A stretch of 64,000 bases of DNA from Hydnum rufescens UP504 (lineage: Eukaryota; Basidiomycota; Agaricomycetes; Cantharellales; Hydnaceae): the NCBI GenBank assembly GCA_014904985.1, contig MU128937.1:124001-188000 (forward strand), written 5' to 3'. The notes beneath the pieces were generated by a model. The model saw only the letters and a program-made list of their open reading frames with translations, made no database searches and was not told the DNA's origin. How positions within the stretch are numbered: position 1 is the stretch's first letter; each line of letters opens with the position of its first letter. The position numbers and the translations under genes were made by a program. Shown here piece after piece: positions 1 to 12,571 of the stretch.

Positions 1-825
1 CAATATCATGCTTCCTAAGGAACCAATGATTGAGTGGACCTGGCGTCTCACGAGTACCATCGATCCTCGTGTGGATCACGCCGACACCTTGCAATGACAC
101 GATACTCTTGATGCTTCATTTCTGTTGGATATCAGTCTGTACCTTGCCTCATGCTACACCTTGGCATAATACAAGATGCTGAACAAGTGTCCAATTTTTG
201 AGCTGCTGCATTGTCCCTCGAATTGGAATGAGGGAATCTCGCAACCGTCTCGCTCCCGCCCCGCCCGGTATAGTGATCTGGGCGATATGTTGCTTGGTTC
301 ACGATGTTTGTACAGTATCTGGACTGTGAATGACTTTGATATATGTTGAAAACTGAAAAAGGTGGTTCGTTGAGACGTCGCAAAAGCAAGAATTTATTGC
401 CTACCATCAAAGCACTGTAGTGGTTCGTACGAGTCCAAAATGCTTCCAGTGTGTGGCATCTTCGAGAAATAGCTGTCACGTGCTCGTAGTCACCGAACGG
501 AGTGCGACTGCGTGCAACGCTGCTGCTGCTGCTGCGATTACTGCTATATCGTCATTTGAGAACAATTCTTGGGAAATATTCAACCGAGTTCTAGTTTCCC
601 AAGTTGCAACTTTGAACCAACAGTGAGCTTCCAGAAACGCGCGTCCATATTGTTACTCATACTCGAATAAACGACGCGTCAACCTATCAGAGACTATTTA
701 AGCTGCAATAAGCTGGACCAGGAATGGTTGCGATTATACCAGCAGGGGCGGATTCGCTACCCTCTCCTCCTCTTACTCCCAGTCAGTAATTCACTCACCA
801 CCCCGAATTCAATCCTCGTTCATCA
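1..825. other. No gene supported
   Basis: Only short open frames without recognisable domains are visible on either strand. A short GCT-type trinucleotide run lies at about 519-535. The stretch may hold the promoter of the otubain gene that follows, but I see no site I can define. Confidence 0.5.
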
Positions 826-2427
826 ATGCCTTATTTCCCCATTCCCGAACATCGACCAACTCCTGCCTCGCCCTTCGACATCCCCCCTACTCGTGTTAAC
901 ACCCTCGTGCATGCCGATGACCCACTCTACGACGCTTGGAAACTCATCCTCGCTGCCAAACAATTCTTGACTGATGGGTACAACTATGATGCCTACGGTC
1001 ATAAAGCCCCGCTCAAACCCCACGCCACGATGAATACAGAGCCCAAGCTCTGTCTTCCTCAAATGTCGCCCATCGATAGATCGAGGAAGACAAGACGGTA
1101 GGCCACTTCCGTTGGTGAACGAAGAATTCAAGACTTGAGCTGACTCAAAACAGCAGAAGACATACGGAACATGTCTGATGCTGAAATCTTCTCTCTGACC
1201 CAGAATCTCAAAGACCAACTGATTGCTGCCCATGTGCGTCCTCCACTTGTATCCCCTTCGTCCTTGTATTTATTCCACCTCCAAAAACTAGCCCCTCGTA
1301 GCCCCAACAGTTCCTCTCATAAGGCTAAGATCCGAATATGCTTCCCCCACATACTTGGCTCAGATCGACTGGCTATCTTCCCATGGCTGGACTGGCCTTC
1401 GACGTGCTCGAGGCGATGGGGATTGCTTCTACCGCTCGATGGCTTTCGCTTACGTCGAGAGGATCCTCAATGCCCCTGATCTCCCTCTCGCTGTTGCTAC
1501 AAGCTTGTCCACCATTGAGGGCCGGCTGGCTGATCTCAGAGCTGTGGAGTTCGAACCCTTGTAGTAAGCCCCCAAAAACATTTTAACCCACTTTGACCGG
1601 AGATCCTCACTATACGTCCCCCCAATAGTACGAGGACTTCTATGAAGCCCTTCGCGACCTCGTCCTTAATATCGTCGAACCGGACGTACAGGGCAAGGTG
1701 TTGACTTCTGCAACCCTTCTTCAGCGCTTCCAAGACCCTGAAGGCAAGCTATATTGAGACCTGAAGCATGCCTCTTCATTCTTCTAACATGGTCGCAATA
1801 GTATCCAACTCAATCGTTGTATTCCTCCGACTGCTAACTTCGGCACACATACGGCTTAACGCAGATGACTTTGTTCCTTTCCTCTTCGATCCAGAGACCA
1901 CGGAGCCAGTAGAGGTGCGGCATTTCTGCGAGTCCCAAGTCGAAGCCACGGGTCGCGAAGCCGGTGTGTCCTTCTCGCTCATTGTTTCCATTAGGAGATA
2001 CTCAGCGCTGATGGGATCTACGGGATGTCACAGACCATCCCCAAGTCCTCGCCCTCTCCCGAGCTCTGAAAGTCTCCATCGAAGTCGCATATATGGACGG
2101 AAACGCTGCTACTACGGCTGATGGAGCTGCTGGAGCCGTGAATTTCGTTCGGTTCGACACGGAAGACGCGAGAGGGAACGGGACCATTCCTATCACGCTG
2201 CTCTACCGGTCAGTCACTTACTGGATCTCTCGTACAATATTCCTGGTTTTGACGAATTTTCATTCCCGCGGATGGATAGGCCTGGGCATTACGACATCCT
2301 CGAGAGAAAGAAGGGGAACCAGAGGAATAGTGCTGGCACTGATACTCCAACGCCAGTTCACGACACTCTTTCCTGTACCTCAACCCATGTACTACTTTCT
2401 TGCGCCGAAGCACTTAATCTGATATGA
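826..2427 (+). CDS. Otubain-family deubiquitinase (peptidase C65)
   Basis: Cysteine protease that removes ubiquitin, typically from K48-linked chains, in cytosol and nucleus (family knowledge). The exon at about 1290-1563 carries the otubain core: YLAQIDWLSSHGW, then GDGDCFYRSMAFAY, which supplies the catalytic Asp and Cys. Later exons include LNADDFVPFLFDPET (about 1850) and ALKVSIEVAYMDG (about 2070). The last exon begins RPGHYDIL at 2280, with the catalytic His, so the Asp-Cys-His triad is complete. The intron at 2209-2279 has clean GTCAGT..TAG ends. The start is uncertain: ATG 826 opens a Pro-rich N-terminus, while ATG 1171 opens the conserved helix EIFSLTQNLKDQL. After GHYDIL the reading frame runs about 43 more residues, longer than usual for the family. 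It is convergent with the LOV gene, with stop codons about 165 bp apart. Confidence 0.85.
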
Positions 2428-2591
2428 CAGCCATGTGTGCAATTAGAGTTATTGTGCGTTGGAGGAGTGGTTTCACAGATGGACAATTATTCATACACTT
2501 TCAAGGACGATACATTACGATGCAAGTGTCTTCCAAGAAGGAAAGCGTTCGTGCAGAATCATACAGAAAGAAGACACGACCTACATCGGAG

Positions 2592-3742
2592 CTATGTCTC
2601 TGCCCACGTCTCATCCCCAGGGCCTCTTGGCTCGTCCAATGCGGGTTGTCTGGGCCGTGAGTGGTCCTGGGTTTCGCCTCCGAGCGCCTCGTTTAACTAC
2701 ACCATATCCACCAAAATTTTTCAGCAATCCGGAGAAAGTGTAGGAAATGACGAATGGCATACGTCCACCTGGAATCCCACATAATATTCCTTCTGCTCTC
2801 CAGTACATTCCTCCCTCCAGCGAATCGGAACGACAGATATAAGGTTCAAAAATGCTTCCCCATCTCGTCCTGTGCAAATGATACAATCCAAGGCAGGCAG
2901 CAGTACGGTTAGGACACTACTTGATCACTGAATGAAAGGCAAGAGAACAACGTACGGTAGTTTACGAGGGACGCTTGGCATTCTTGGCCCAACATGAGAG
3001 ACCGCTTGAAAGCTTCGACGGCTTGACTCCTATGGGGCTGTTGTGGGAATGTTACTCCCCCATGTCGCCCAGTAGCATCTGGGGGCGGATATTGTAGGAA
3101 TCGCTGTACATGAAATTAGTGGGTGTCAAGGGCGGCAATGTGCGCATTGGGAAAATAGGTCAAAAACGACGACATTGGTCGTCGGAAACGTGTTGTATTG
3201 CTTACGCAATTTCGCCCAACGATCTCCTCCCGAGAGTATCCCGTAAGTTTATGGAAGTTCTGCGAACAGTAGACGATGGGGAAATCATCCTTTGTCCCGT
3301 CCACGACTACGAAGCTGACAGAATCGTCCACAGGTCCCAGTTCGATCTTGGGGTTGGGCCTAGTGTATACGCGGGAGAGAACGGAGAGGGTGTCAAACTG
3401 GGTGGTGGAATAGAGGCCCGAATGGTTACTTGAGCCGGCTCCCATCTGAAACTGGCTCGGAGTAGCCTGTGAATGCATCAGACGAGTGCGCTCGCGAAGC
3501 CGGGATGTACGGTGCCACTGGTCGACGTCTCTCCATAACAACGTTACTGGAAGAAGGAGACGGATGTGGTGGATGCGACTTGTCTGGTGATCCATCTATT
3601 CTTTGATTCTGATTGGAATGGGCCGGAAACGAAGGGCCCGAACGCCATGTGCGTTCGTCGCTAAGAGCTAGGGATACCTCTGAAAGCAAGGTCAAGTTGT
3701 ATCATAATACCCCATTACGATGTGGGGATCCGCACCAGTCAT
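2592..3742 (-). CDS. Short white-collar-1-type LOV-domain photoreceptor
   Basis: Flavin-binding blue-light sensor domain of the fungal WC-1 type. Exons on the minus strand give LSVLSRVYTRPNPKIELGPV, then FHKLTGYSREEIVGRNC. An intron follows, then RFLQYPPPDATGRHGG, so GRNCRFLQ with the flavin-reactive Cys is intact. Next come NYRRDGEAFLNLISVVPIRW and EYYVGFQVD, the end of the LOV fold. The intron at 2762-2697 (GT..TAG) then leads to a tail of about 34 residues and a TAG at 2594-2592. No PAS-B, PAS-C or zinc finger follows, and the otubain gene ends only 165 bp away, so there is no room for them. The N-terminus is Ser/Pro-rich. The start at 3742 (MTGADPHI followed by a 44-bp intron) is tentative, and an upstream exon at 5021-5283 is possible. 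It could be a VIVID-like LOV-only protein or a truncated WC-1. Confidence 0.8.
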
Positions 3743-5020
3743 GCTATCGGCAGGCTGGATCGTGAATTGTAGCAATTCTGACGTTGAGAACGCCAAGTCG
3801 GACTTCGCCGAATATAAGCCATGGGCTGTGACAGACCGTGACAGGTCACATCCCTCCAGCACGAACGTGTTGTATTGTTCTTGTTGGTCATGGAGAGTGA
3901 ACCTTATACGCTGCAGATTTACAGAAATAATTCTTGTCTGGCTTCCTTTCTCTCTCCTTGAATCTAACTCTATTTCACCAGGAAAACTAGACGCCCATCT
4001 TTGGCATCAGCAAACCAATTGTGCTTTGGAGGCTCTGAAATCGTCGTGGACTGGAAGCTGGGCTTCAAATATTCAGAGACTCTGAAGGACAATCAATGTT
4101 GTTGATGCTTCTTTTCCAGATATTCCAGAACACTGCGGGGCCCTGTTACAGAGTTACACCATGATTCCCCAATTGTGGAGCACATTGGTCAGACTTCTCT
4201 CGTGTGTGAAGACAGAAGCTACAAGTGCTTCCTAACCCGCACCGTAGTGAGATACTTTAGGCAATGACAGCTTCTCTCCGGGCTGAAATCACCGTAATCT
4301 ATCATTGAGACGAGCATATTGCGGCAGTCAGTCCTACCCCGTAACTCCGCATTCTGATTCCAGAAGGGGACCGTCCCCACCTTACACAGACAGGTTGTCT
4401 AGCCAACATGTGAGTAGTAAGCAATTCGTTAAGGTTCTTTATCAGAAGACAAGGAGCGAACGAATGAATAGATATCGCCATCCAAAGAACCCGACGCGGA
4501 ACTCGAGTGCAAGAACAGGCTTCAGGCCTAGCAGCTATGTTATGATGCTACGCGCACACAGTAATCTGCTCTGGCCTTGATTTGTCCTGGCATATGGTGC
4601 AGTGGCCACAAACTCACAATCAAGCGTCTAAGTTCTGATGCTTCTGGCAACAGGTGTCTCCAGTACTTCACACGAAAGCTAAAGCGGATATTCACGCAGA
4701 TTTGTCTTCAATTTCCAATCAGAGCGAATAGGCCCACCTACAGGTCACCCTATAATAGCGTGACTCAATCGCCCAGGACACCGGCGAACTTGAACCTGGA
4801 GCGATGTCACCAGGTCTGAGCACTACAGCGGGCTTCCGGAAGCGTTCTCCTTGTCCATCTGCTGTCGTTTTGGCCTCGACTGTGGCCCGTCCTGTTGCTC
4901 GAAACGACAAAATGTGATGCAGCCGAAGCCGAGGACTCTGAGGATGATGCGAACGTAGAGTGATCCGACCCCACGTCAGGTGCCTAGGTTTGTACCTCCA
5001 CGACCGAAGACAGAACATAC
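3743..5020. other. Mostly non-coding interval between LOV and BAR genes
   Basis: No domain-bearing frame was found. A Ser-rich minus-strand frame at about 4800-4980 sits next to the coding-like segment described separately and could be another exon, but its junction phase does not close with the sites I can see. Confidence 0.3.
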
Positions 5021-5283
5021 CAATTTCCCAATTCATCGTCAAGGATCAAGGGATTAGTACTGGCGATGTGCGCATTGTCTTTTTCGTCATGAGCAGCAGG
5101 TAGGCTTTGCGAATACATCTCCATTTGGGCTCGTCTAGGTGGCCTTTCTTGAGATGAAATTCCCCTCAGAGCAATAATCGTGTCGTGGTGCGGTAAGCGC
5201 GAAGGAACAAGGATACCGCCGGTAGTACTAGAGGCGATAGGCCCATCAAGCGGATATACGCCGATGTCAGCAGGAGTTAGATT
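5021..5283 (-). other. Coding-like open segment, possible upstream exon
   Basis: Minus-strand frame of about 87 codons without a stop, beginning NLTPADIGVYPLDGP and containing SSQERPPRRAQMEMYSQSL and IASTNPLILDDELGN. It ends at a GTATGT donor (5020-5019) with a CTAG acceptor about 45 bp further on, the normal intron size here. Residue composition looks like a disordered regulatory N-terminus. It lies upstream of the LOV gene on the same strand and could be its 5' part, or a separate small gene. No domain is recognised. Confidence 0.3.
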
Positions 5284-5524
5284 TCAGTGGGCTTACACAC
5301 TTTCTGTTCTCCTTTCAAATCGAATCTGCATATATATCAAAACTAGTGTACAAACAATGTCATTTCTGGGACTAGATGCCATGATCGGGTTTATTGAATA
5401 TTGGGACCTCAGGTAAAAGTTCGTGGTTTTTCTGATGACCTACTTGGAACGAAGGGGGTGGCAGAATCTACAAATCGAGAGAATGAGGACTTGAATGTTC
5501 GAAGACCAATCAATATAGGGACTG

Positions 5525-8193
5525 TTAGGCGTCAAAGGGCGACTTGAATGAATCATAAGACCCTTGCTCTCGCACAGTTCTGTTACGTGGGGGTGCAAGA
5601 GGTCTCTGAGAGGGGGGGTGCTTGTTATTGTCGTTGCCGTATGTGCCTCCTACCGACGTTTGTGCGCGTCTAGTAACCGGCGGAGGTGGTGGTGGTTTCT
5701 TTCCGGTAATAATAGACGAGAGCTGGCGCCGGTTCATGCTCGGTCTTTGGGCGGGAGATGGGAGCAGTGGATCCGCAGTCAAGGAAGAGGGAGGTAAGAG
5801 ACCATCTTTGTCTCGGTGAGCTTCTTGTACACTATCACCACCGTCAGAGTCACCGTATCCAAAGTTGTCGTGTGTAGGGCTGTACGCCGCGTTCTGATAT
5901 CTGTGGGCATGATGTTGCTTGTTGATATGGTGTTGGCGGTGAAACTCGTCATGGACACCAGGACCAGCTGACGTGCTGGCATTCAGGTGTTCCCGTCGCA
6001 AGAAGAGATCAGGGGAGCTACTGCTTTTCTGGTTAGGTGGAGGGAAAAAGGATTGTTCTTGACCGGCACGATCGTCATCGAAAGGTGTACGAGAAGTAGC
6101 CAGACCTTTACGGTCGTCGTCTACACCATGTTCGCCACTGTTGGGGGCATCATCCTCACTATACGAATCGAAACTTGTGGGGTCGTCGTTCTTCATGATT
6201 GTGCGATTTGTACGGCTTCGTTCCACAGGAGGGGCCGAGACTTCGCGAGTATAATTGAACGGGATAAGGCCTGTTTGTCCTTTCAACTCCCCTTTGACCC
6301 ACCCATCCGTGCCTGAACCCAGAGGCTCGTCCTCCAGCAGTCTGATAATGTCGCCCTTTTCGAAGGCGAGCTCACCAGTAGCTGTAGCGTGGAAGTCATA
6401 AATTGCTTGCACGGTGCGCATCTTCGATTTCGCGTTCTTCGAGTAAGTGGAAAAGGCAGACGAAGGACGAGATGAGACGTCAACTGGGGGAGGAGGTGGT
6501 CGTCGAATCCGCACTGAGCCGGGGCGAGATGGAACCGGACGCTTCGGGCCGCCCTCGCTGGGATTGTGTTCTGACCCATATGCGTTCCCATCACCGCTAG
6601 CGCGGGGTTCATCAACATCCGAGTCATCATCATCGAGAGACTGGAAATTCTTCTTGCTGACGCTGTTCTTGCGGCTCTTGCCGACACTACTGACCCAGCC
6701 GGTGACACGTTTTGCAGCCCCAGGAGCTCCGGTGCTTGCTGAGGTGGCAACACTGTCACTGCGATGACGGGAGGAGAATTTTGAGGCTCCGGGGACGCTG
6801 TTAGGAGTCTGTGCTTGGTCCCCCGAGGGGTCCGGTTCACGTCTTTGTTGATCGCGGACAGGGGAGGGTGTAAGACTCCGAGTGGTGGATTTACGACTTG
6901 GCAGGGCTGGTTGACGGGCGAAGATGTGCGCAGCGCCTTGTGGACGGGAAAGATCGGCATTGCTCACTGAGGAGCTGCAAGACCAAAAACCATTGGTCAT
7001 GAGGAATCTTCTAAAGATAAACGACTCCAGACTCACATATCTGGCCAATCCTCTTGCAGCTTCAGTAGCGTTGCATAGTATTCAGATACATAAGCTAGTT
7101 CTGTCTTAAGAAATTTGGTGAGGTCCGCGAGTTGTTGAATTTCGTGTTTTTGGATCCCTAACATGCGCTCCTGAACATCCGTTGACATTTCGTCACTGGG
7201 AGAGGTACATATCGTCAACTATACAAGAAACAAAGGCTAGAAAAGACCTACTAGCGTGTGCGTGCAAGATCAAGCTCTTGTTCGGCCTCTGCCTTCTCCT
7301 TGACCTTCTTAGTTTTAGGGACTTTGGTCATGGCTGCATCGAGAGCTAATCTAAGAGAGATTCAGGGCGAGGCACCATTAATTGATGAAAGGACCCACCG
7401 TCGTGAGTCGAGTCTGGATGTTAGCATGATTAGTGAGTGTGAAGACACAAGAAGAACATCGCCTCACTTCTTCCGTTGTGTATAATATTCTTTGATGGAC
7501 CCAATCTGTTCCTCTAGACTGCGGTGGTAAGTCTCCTTGAGAGCCGCTGAATATTCTTCTTGCAGAGTTGCAATCCTACAGTGCTCGCGGCCGAATTTGA
7601 CAAGCGTATTACCTGCATATATCGCATGAACTTGTGTATTGCCCAACATAACAAGCAAATAAATGGACCATAGACAGATCCATCACCAAACTCATTCCCA
7701 TGACCGATCATAACGAGTCCGAGAGCTTCTACTGGATGCGTCTTGCCCGAAATCGTATCTACGTCAATTTCTATCTTCTTGGTCAAGGCTTTGATGTACG
7801 CCTCAGACACCACGCTTAGTCTGTTATAATGTCAATTAGCAAGAATATTCTTATCCGTGAGGAACACATGGCATACCGTTCGACGCTGTGGACAGCGCCA
7901 AGAGAATTAGGTAAAATTCATGGGCGAGAGAACAAGGAACTGACCCCGCGCCACGCAGATTGACATCGGTCTCCAATTCCTATGGGATACAACGTAAGCA
8001 TGAACTACTTGGTGAATGGTGAACGAGGCGATACAGCACCTGGAAGTCCTCCGTGAGCGTGACCTTGTTACTTCGAGATACCTTCTCGCCAGCCCACTGC
8101 CTGAGCTTTCCGATCTATTCACGCCGGAAATATGAGCAGCCAAGCCAACCTTATCCCACCACTGTGCACTCCACTGACCTGTTTACTGGCCAT
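5525..8193 (-). CDS. BAR-SH3 protein (endophilin/amphiphysin-like)
   Basis: Membrane-curvature scaffold expected at endocytic sites. The first exon reads MASKQ, then after an intron IGKLRQWAGEKVSRSNKVTL. The BAR domain follows over several short exons: ELETDVNLRGAG, VSEAYIKALTKKIEID, LVKFGREHCRIATLQEEYS, MLGIQKHEIQQLADL and LAYVSEYYATLLKLQEDWP. The long last exon (about 7000-5525) encodes a Ser/Pro-rich linker and an SH3 domain with the signatures AIYDFHATATGELAFEKGD and TGLIPFNY. After the SH3 comes a tail with Pro runs (KKPPPPPPV) that could bind other SH3 domains, ending KSPFDA and TAA at 5525-5527. ATG 8193 is chosen because MASKQ joins in phase to the BAR N-terminal helix. A degenerate copy of exons 2-3 lies at 13770-13985. 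Confidence 0.85.
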
Positions 8194-8903
8194 GACTGAT
8201 GTTGTCGCCGCACCGAGGCATTCCCTCACGTGCCCTTTTTGATTTGTCAGTATCTCGCTGGGGAGATTGCCGAACCCGACCCGACTACTGACGCCGACTC
8301 TCGCGCCCTAAAAATCCCTCGGGCCCAACCGATGCCCTATGAAGTGCGAGGCTTCATTTTGATTTTTTCTGTGTGTATCCTTCTTCCCCGCCCCCCTGGC
8401 ATCCAAACCATATCCCATCCTAGCCATCAATACTTCAATAGAGAAAAACCTGGAGGGACTTGATTCAATTTCTGGTGTTCGATATCGGCTATCGGCTTGG
8501 CGACACTCGCGCCTGGGGCACAGGTACAGGCACAATTATCATTGTTACTGCTTTAGTCGAATATACCCCTCAACTTGCCAGAGTTGGGCTACAACGCAGC
8601 GGTCATCTTTGTTACCTCGACATCTTCATTGCGTCACACGTCAAAGAAGGCCAGGCAAAAAATTTCTTTCATTGAGCTGGATTTATGACGCATACAGTTT
8701 TGTTCCACAAATGTAGAAGTACAGATTGGATACATATCCCTCTCAGGAATGATGAAGAATACAAATCCAAATGATACGAGTGACGGCGAACGAAGATCGA
8801 ATACAAAAAGGTTGACAGTGAACGAAGAATGAGCAACGTCTTTTGCGAGAAAAAGCACACCTTGTTGTCGGGCCCCCCGAAGAGGGTCAACGAAGATGGC
8901 TAT
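8194..8903. other. Intergenic, with 3' flank shared by both fusion-gene copies
   Basis: No gene supported. The segment at about 8690-8890 resembles 18165-18355, which lies in the same place downstream of the second fusion gene. Shared stretches include TTGTTCCACRAATGT, GATACAAATCCAAATGATAC and AGAAAAAGCACACC. The duplication therefore includes the 3' flank of the enzyme gene. Confidence 0.6.
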
Positions 8904-11900
8904 CTATGAGTCCCATACGGGACCGAAGCAGGCGATACCCCGCTTGGCGCACCCTCGGCGGATCTCAGCCGTCCCCTGTGGATTACTGGTGGCGAAAACG
9001 CATTCGAAGGGCATATTAAGCGTTTCGAAGAGTTCGGGGATGAGTTTCTCCAAGTTGGGTCTGCCCTTTATGCGAGTGTCCCACAAGGTCACCACATCCT
9101 CGAATGTATCGCCAGACCCGTCTGTTGCAATTCCTTCCCGAAGGTCTTTTAGAACCGTGGTTCCGTATGTCTTCTCGAGATTACTGCCAAAGATACCAAT
9201 GTCAGCATATGGCTCTGCTGACCAAGAGAGAAGTTAAACACACCTGGATATCCAGAGCAAATGCCACTTGCTCTTGGGGTCGCGTTGTAAGAAAGGGGAG
9301 AGTCCAACACCGATAGCGGATCCAGTAACAACATACAACCCGCAATGGTACATGGGGCATATGTAAGGGAGCCCGACGAATTTATACTGCCGAGTCCAAA
9401 GATGTGTGGGTGGATTGGCGATGAGATCCAGAGTAAAGTCGCCCTGGCCAACGACACACATGTAGTGCTCGTTAGAGGATCGCGACCTGCTCGCGATCCC
9501 GAAGGCGTGGTTCTCCTTCAAAGGGTGTCTTGCAACTCGCCCAAAGAGACCGCTTCCGACGCCACCTTGGAAGCGAAGCAGAACCACAGTTGGAGAGAGG
9601 ACTTCAGCTTTAATGGGAACCTTTCGCAGCGTCGTCCACCCAATGAAGATGGATACGGTAATCACCAGAGACAAATAAATATCGGCAGTTTTCGCCATGT
9701 TCGAAGCAATAAAGCGATGTTCAGTCACAGACCAACTGTTAGCGAGACATACGAGTATCCACAAGATCCCGAGCCCGGTCCACCCTCCCAATCGATGGAC
9801 GTTCTCGAAGACATTGTGGTAGTTGTTGCGGATTGCGGGGTATGCGCTTATAGCAACAGCCACGAGCAGGGAGCATGCGATGACACTGAAGGCGAGGATC
9901 GAGTGGTGAATCAAAGAAGGCCCCGCTCGGAAGAATTCGATCGTTGCAGTGATAACCCACAACGTCCCCGAAAAGGCGAAGCCCGAGTGGAATCCGCCTA
10001 CGTGGAGTAGGAGGTGTGCAATGGAGTCGCGGAACCACCGTGGGGGCCAGCGTTTGAAGAAGAAGAGAATAATCGCGTAGAATGAGCGAAGGAAAATTTC
10101 ATTGCGAACAAGGAGAGCAGCTAGGATATTTCCAAGGGCGATAGTGGCGACACGCTGTCGCCCACCTTCCCACTTGTGAGCAAGGGTGAACCCAATGCCG
10201 ACGGCGTTGAGCGAGAAAACGAAGGTGAAAAACATGCGGTAAAATGATAGCCATTCGTTGATTCGCCTGCCAAGTGTTGAAGCTGGTCTTTCTCGCTTCT
10301 CTCGTGCTAGAACCGGAATTTCGGGGGGGAAACGGTAATCAGATAATTTCGGGTTCTTCTCCATATCTGGGGTTATGTTCGAAACATCTGTCCCAGACTG
10401 AGTCGATCCCTTCTCACTCTCCGCCAATGTGCTTTCTGAACGGCGGCGTTCAACAGCCAAAGTGGCGGCGAAGGGGCGGGAGTCTGTGATATCGGCACCT
10501 TCAGACGAAAGGGGAGGCTCCACGAGGAGCTTCTTGAGCTCGCGCATCAAGATCTTTCCACTAGGCAGTTTCGGGATAGAGGCGATAAAGTAAACGTCAC
10601 CAAGCCACTTATATTGCGACTATCGCGAGTTTATTCGTGTACGTTAGATGCTGAGCGACGAGGAAGAAGTGAGGGTCCCTAACCTTGCTCGCCCGTACAT
10701 GCCACATGATTTGTTCTTTTACTGATGCAGCATTACGCTCAGCAGCTTCGTTCCCGGCCTTGGTTAGCACGACAAATGCGACCGGGGTTTCCCCAGCACG
10801 ATCATCGGGCTTTCCAACGACGCCGACGTCCTCCACAAAATGGTGAAGCAGAAGATGGCCTTCGAGCTCGGCAGGGCTGACTTGGAATCCCTGCGGTGTG
10901 CGATACCTTAGGAACGAAAGCGGGCGACGGAAAAATTATCAACGGACCTTGTGCTTAATGATATTCTTGAGGCGATCTACGACAAAGATGTCACCGTTGG
11001 GGCGAATTTCGACCTCATCTCCAGTACTATTTGGAAGTCAGAAGTGAGACTGCAACAAGGAGTATAAGTAGGCATACCGAACAAAGCCGTCAGAGTCAAA
11101 AGTGGAGGCATTTGCAGCCTCGTTATCAAGGTATCCGCAACACAGCTGGGGTCCACGAATAAGCAATTCGCCTCGGGATCCCCCAGAAACAGGGTTGTTG
11201 TTCGAATCCACGACTTTGTACTCGATCCCAGGGAGGAAGCGTCCAATAGATCCCGAGCACGGTTCGGCACCTTCCAAGAGAGAAGTGCAGAGTACTGGGG
11301 AGGGTTTATTATGCACATGAGAGGCCTAGTTAATAACTGGTATAAGGTAACATTACCTGTTTCGGTCATGCCAAATCCTTGAGATAGCAAGAATGAGGGA
11401 CCACCTAGCTTTCTAAATGCCGACTCTCTATCAGCATCCAGCGGGCGGCAGCAACAATGCAGGTTTTGAAATAGTCGAAGTGTCGTCCTGCAGCCGCGGG
11501 ATGCTTTAAAAATGCATTGACCAGCGGTGGCGCCAAGAATAGATGGTTGACTCTCAGAGACTCTATGATATCGAGGAAACGCTCGAAGGGAGGCATGGAA
11601 CTGAACAATACCGAGGCGATACCGAGATAGGGGCAGACGAGGAGGAGTGTGAGGAGGCCGAACAAGTGGGAGGATGGAAGTACACCGAGAGCTTTGTCCC
11701 CAGGGGGAGAATTAGCTCCTGGGATAGCCGAAGCAGTTACCTGAAGAATATTGGCTATTACGGCCGAGTGAGGGACGATAACGGCCTTTGGGGAGCCGGC
11801 TGAGTGTTCAGGGAGGTGCATTGTGAGCAAGACAATACATGCGACATAGTCAAAAACGCACTAGTTCCACTGCTGAAACAAAGGAGTGCAACAGAACGCC

Positions 11901-12571
11901 CTGAAGGAATCGGACGTGGAGGCACGATCTGTATTCCTCGGGCCATTGCTTCATTGCCGATGCCAATGAGATCGTCGATGGTGTAAAGGGAAACGCCGGG
12001 TCTGTGTGTGGGACGGAAGTCTTGAGTTGGAAAGGATAAACAATAGTCAGGAGAGTCTTACGAACAATTTATTCAGTAACCCCAAGTCTTTCAAGGTTCC
12101 TCGAGCTAGAACAACGACTTTGCTATGAGGAATGCCCAATGAGTGGGCGGCTTCGAGGACACGATCGAGAGTGCTGGGGTGTGCAAAAATGGCGGTAGTT
12201 CGGGAGAGACGAAATTGGTGGATGAGCTCGTCGACAGTGCTGCTTGCGCTGCAGGGCGCAACGGTGCAACCAATACGATGGGACGCCCATACGCAAGATG
12301 CGAAATCGATGTCGTTCGGGGAAACGATGGCGATGACTGGACCAAGGGTGAAAGGTCGAACTGAAAATTCCTCCTTCCGAACTAGGACACTGAGGTCAAG
12401 ACGCTGCTGAAGACCAGTGGCAAGAGCGTCTGTTCGTTTCTTTACATAACCCGCCGTGTAAGTTTCCCCGGTGAAGGCCTCAATAAACCACGGGGTATCG
12501 TAGGAAGAGGCAGGGAGTGAACCAAGCATAAAATCATAGAGAGTTCTTGTGTCGTTGTCGGACGAATACAT
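8904..12571 (-). CDS. Adenylate-forming / ferric-reductase-like fusion protein, copy A (TmpB-like)
   Basis: Large fusion enzyme. The N-terminal half is an ANL adenylation domain: YDFMLGSLPASSYDTPWF, the phosphate loop SSGTTGSPKAVIVPHS (across the intron near 11820-11870), QGFGMTETG, GELLIRGPQLCCGYLD, and the C-terminal subdomain Lys motif KLPSGKILMRELKK near 10530-10570. After a linker of about 120 residues comes a multi-spanning membrane part (EWLSFYRMFFTFVFSLNAVG, LLVRNEIFLRSFYAIILFFF, FENVHRLGGWTGLGILWILV). A flavin/NAD-binding reductase part follows (HPLKENHAFGIAS, GSAIGVGLSPFLQRDP, and the last exon ending CAKRGIACFGPVWDS). Aspergillus nidulans TmpB, as I recall it, is an adenylation/TmpA-like fusion linked to conidiation signalling; substrate here is unknown. 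No carrier-protein domain is seen. The frame breaks at about 11443-11445, where GGG replaces the GGGG of copy B. Confidence 0.75.

Noticed and set aside
2459..2743. Plus-strand open frame after the otubain gene (EEWFHRWTII.., GKRSCRIIQKEDTTYIGAM)
   Set aside because: It lies antisense to the LOV exons, whose frame, splice sites and family motifs are far better supported.
6283..6960. Long alternative frames antisense or parallel to the BAR-SH3 last exon
   Set aside because: Shadows of the GC-rich low-complexity linker; no domain and no start context.
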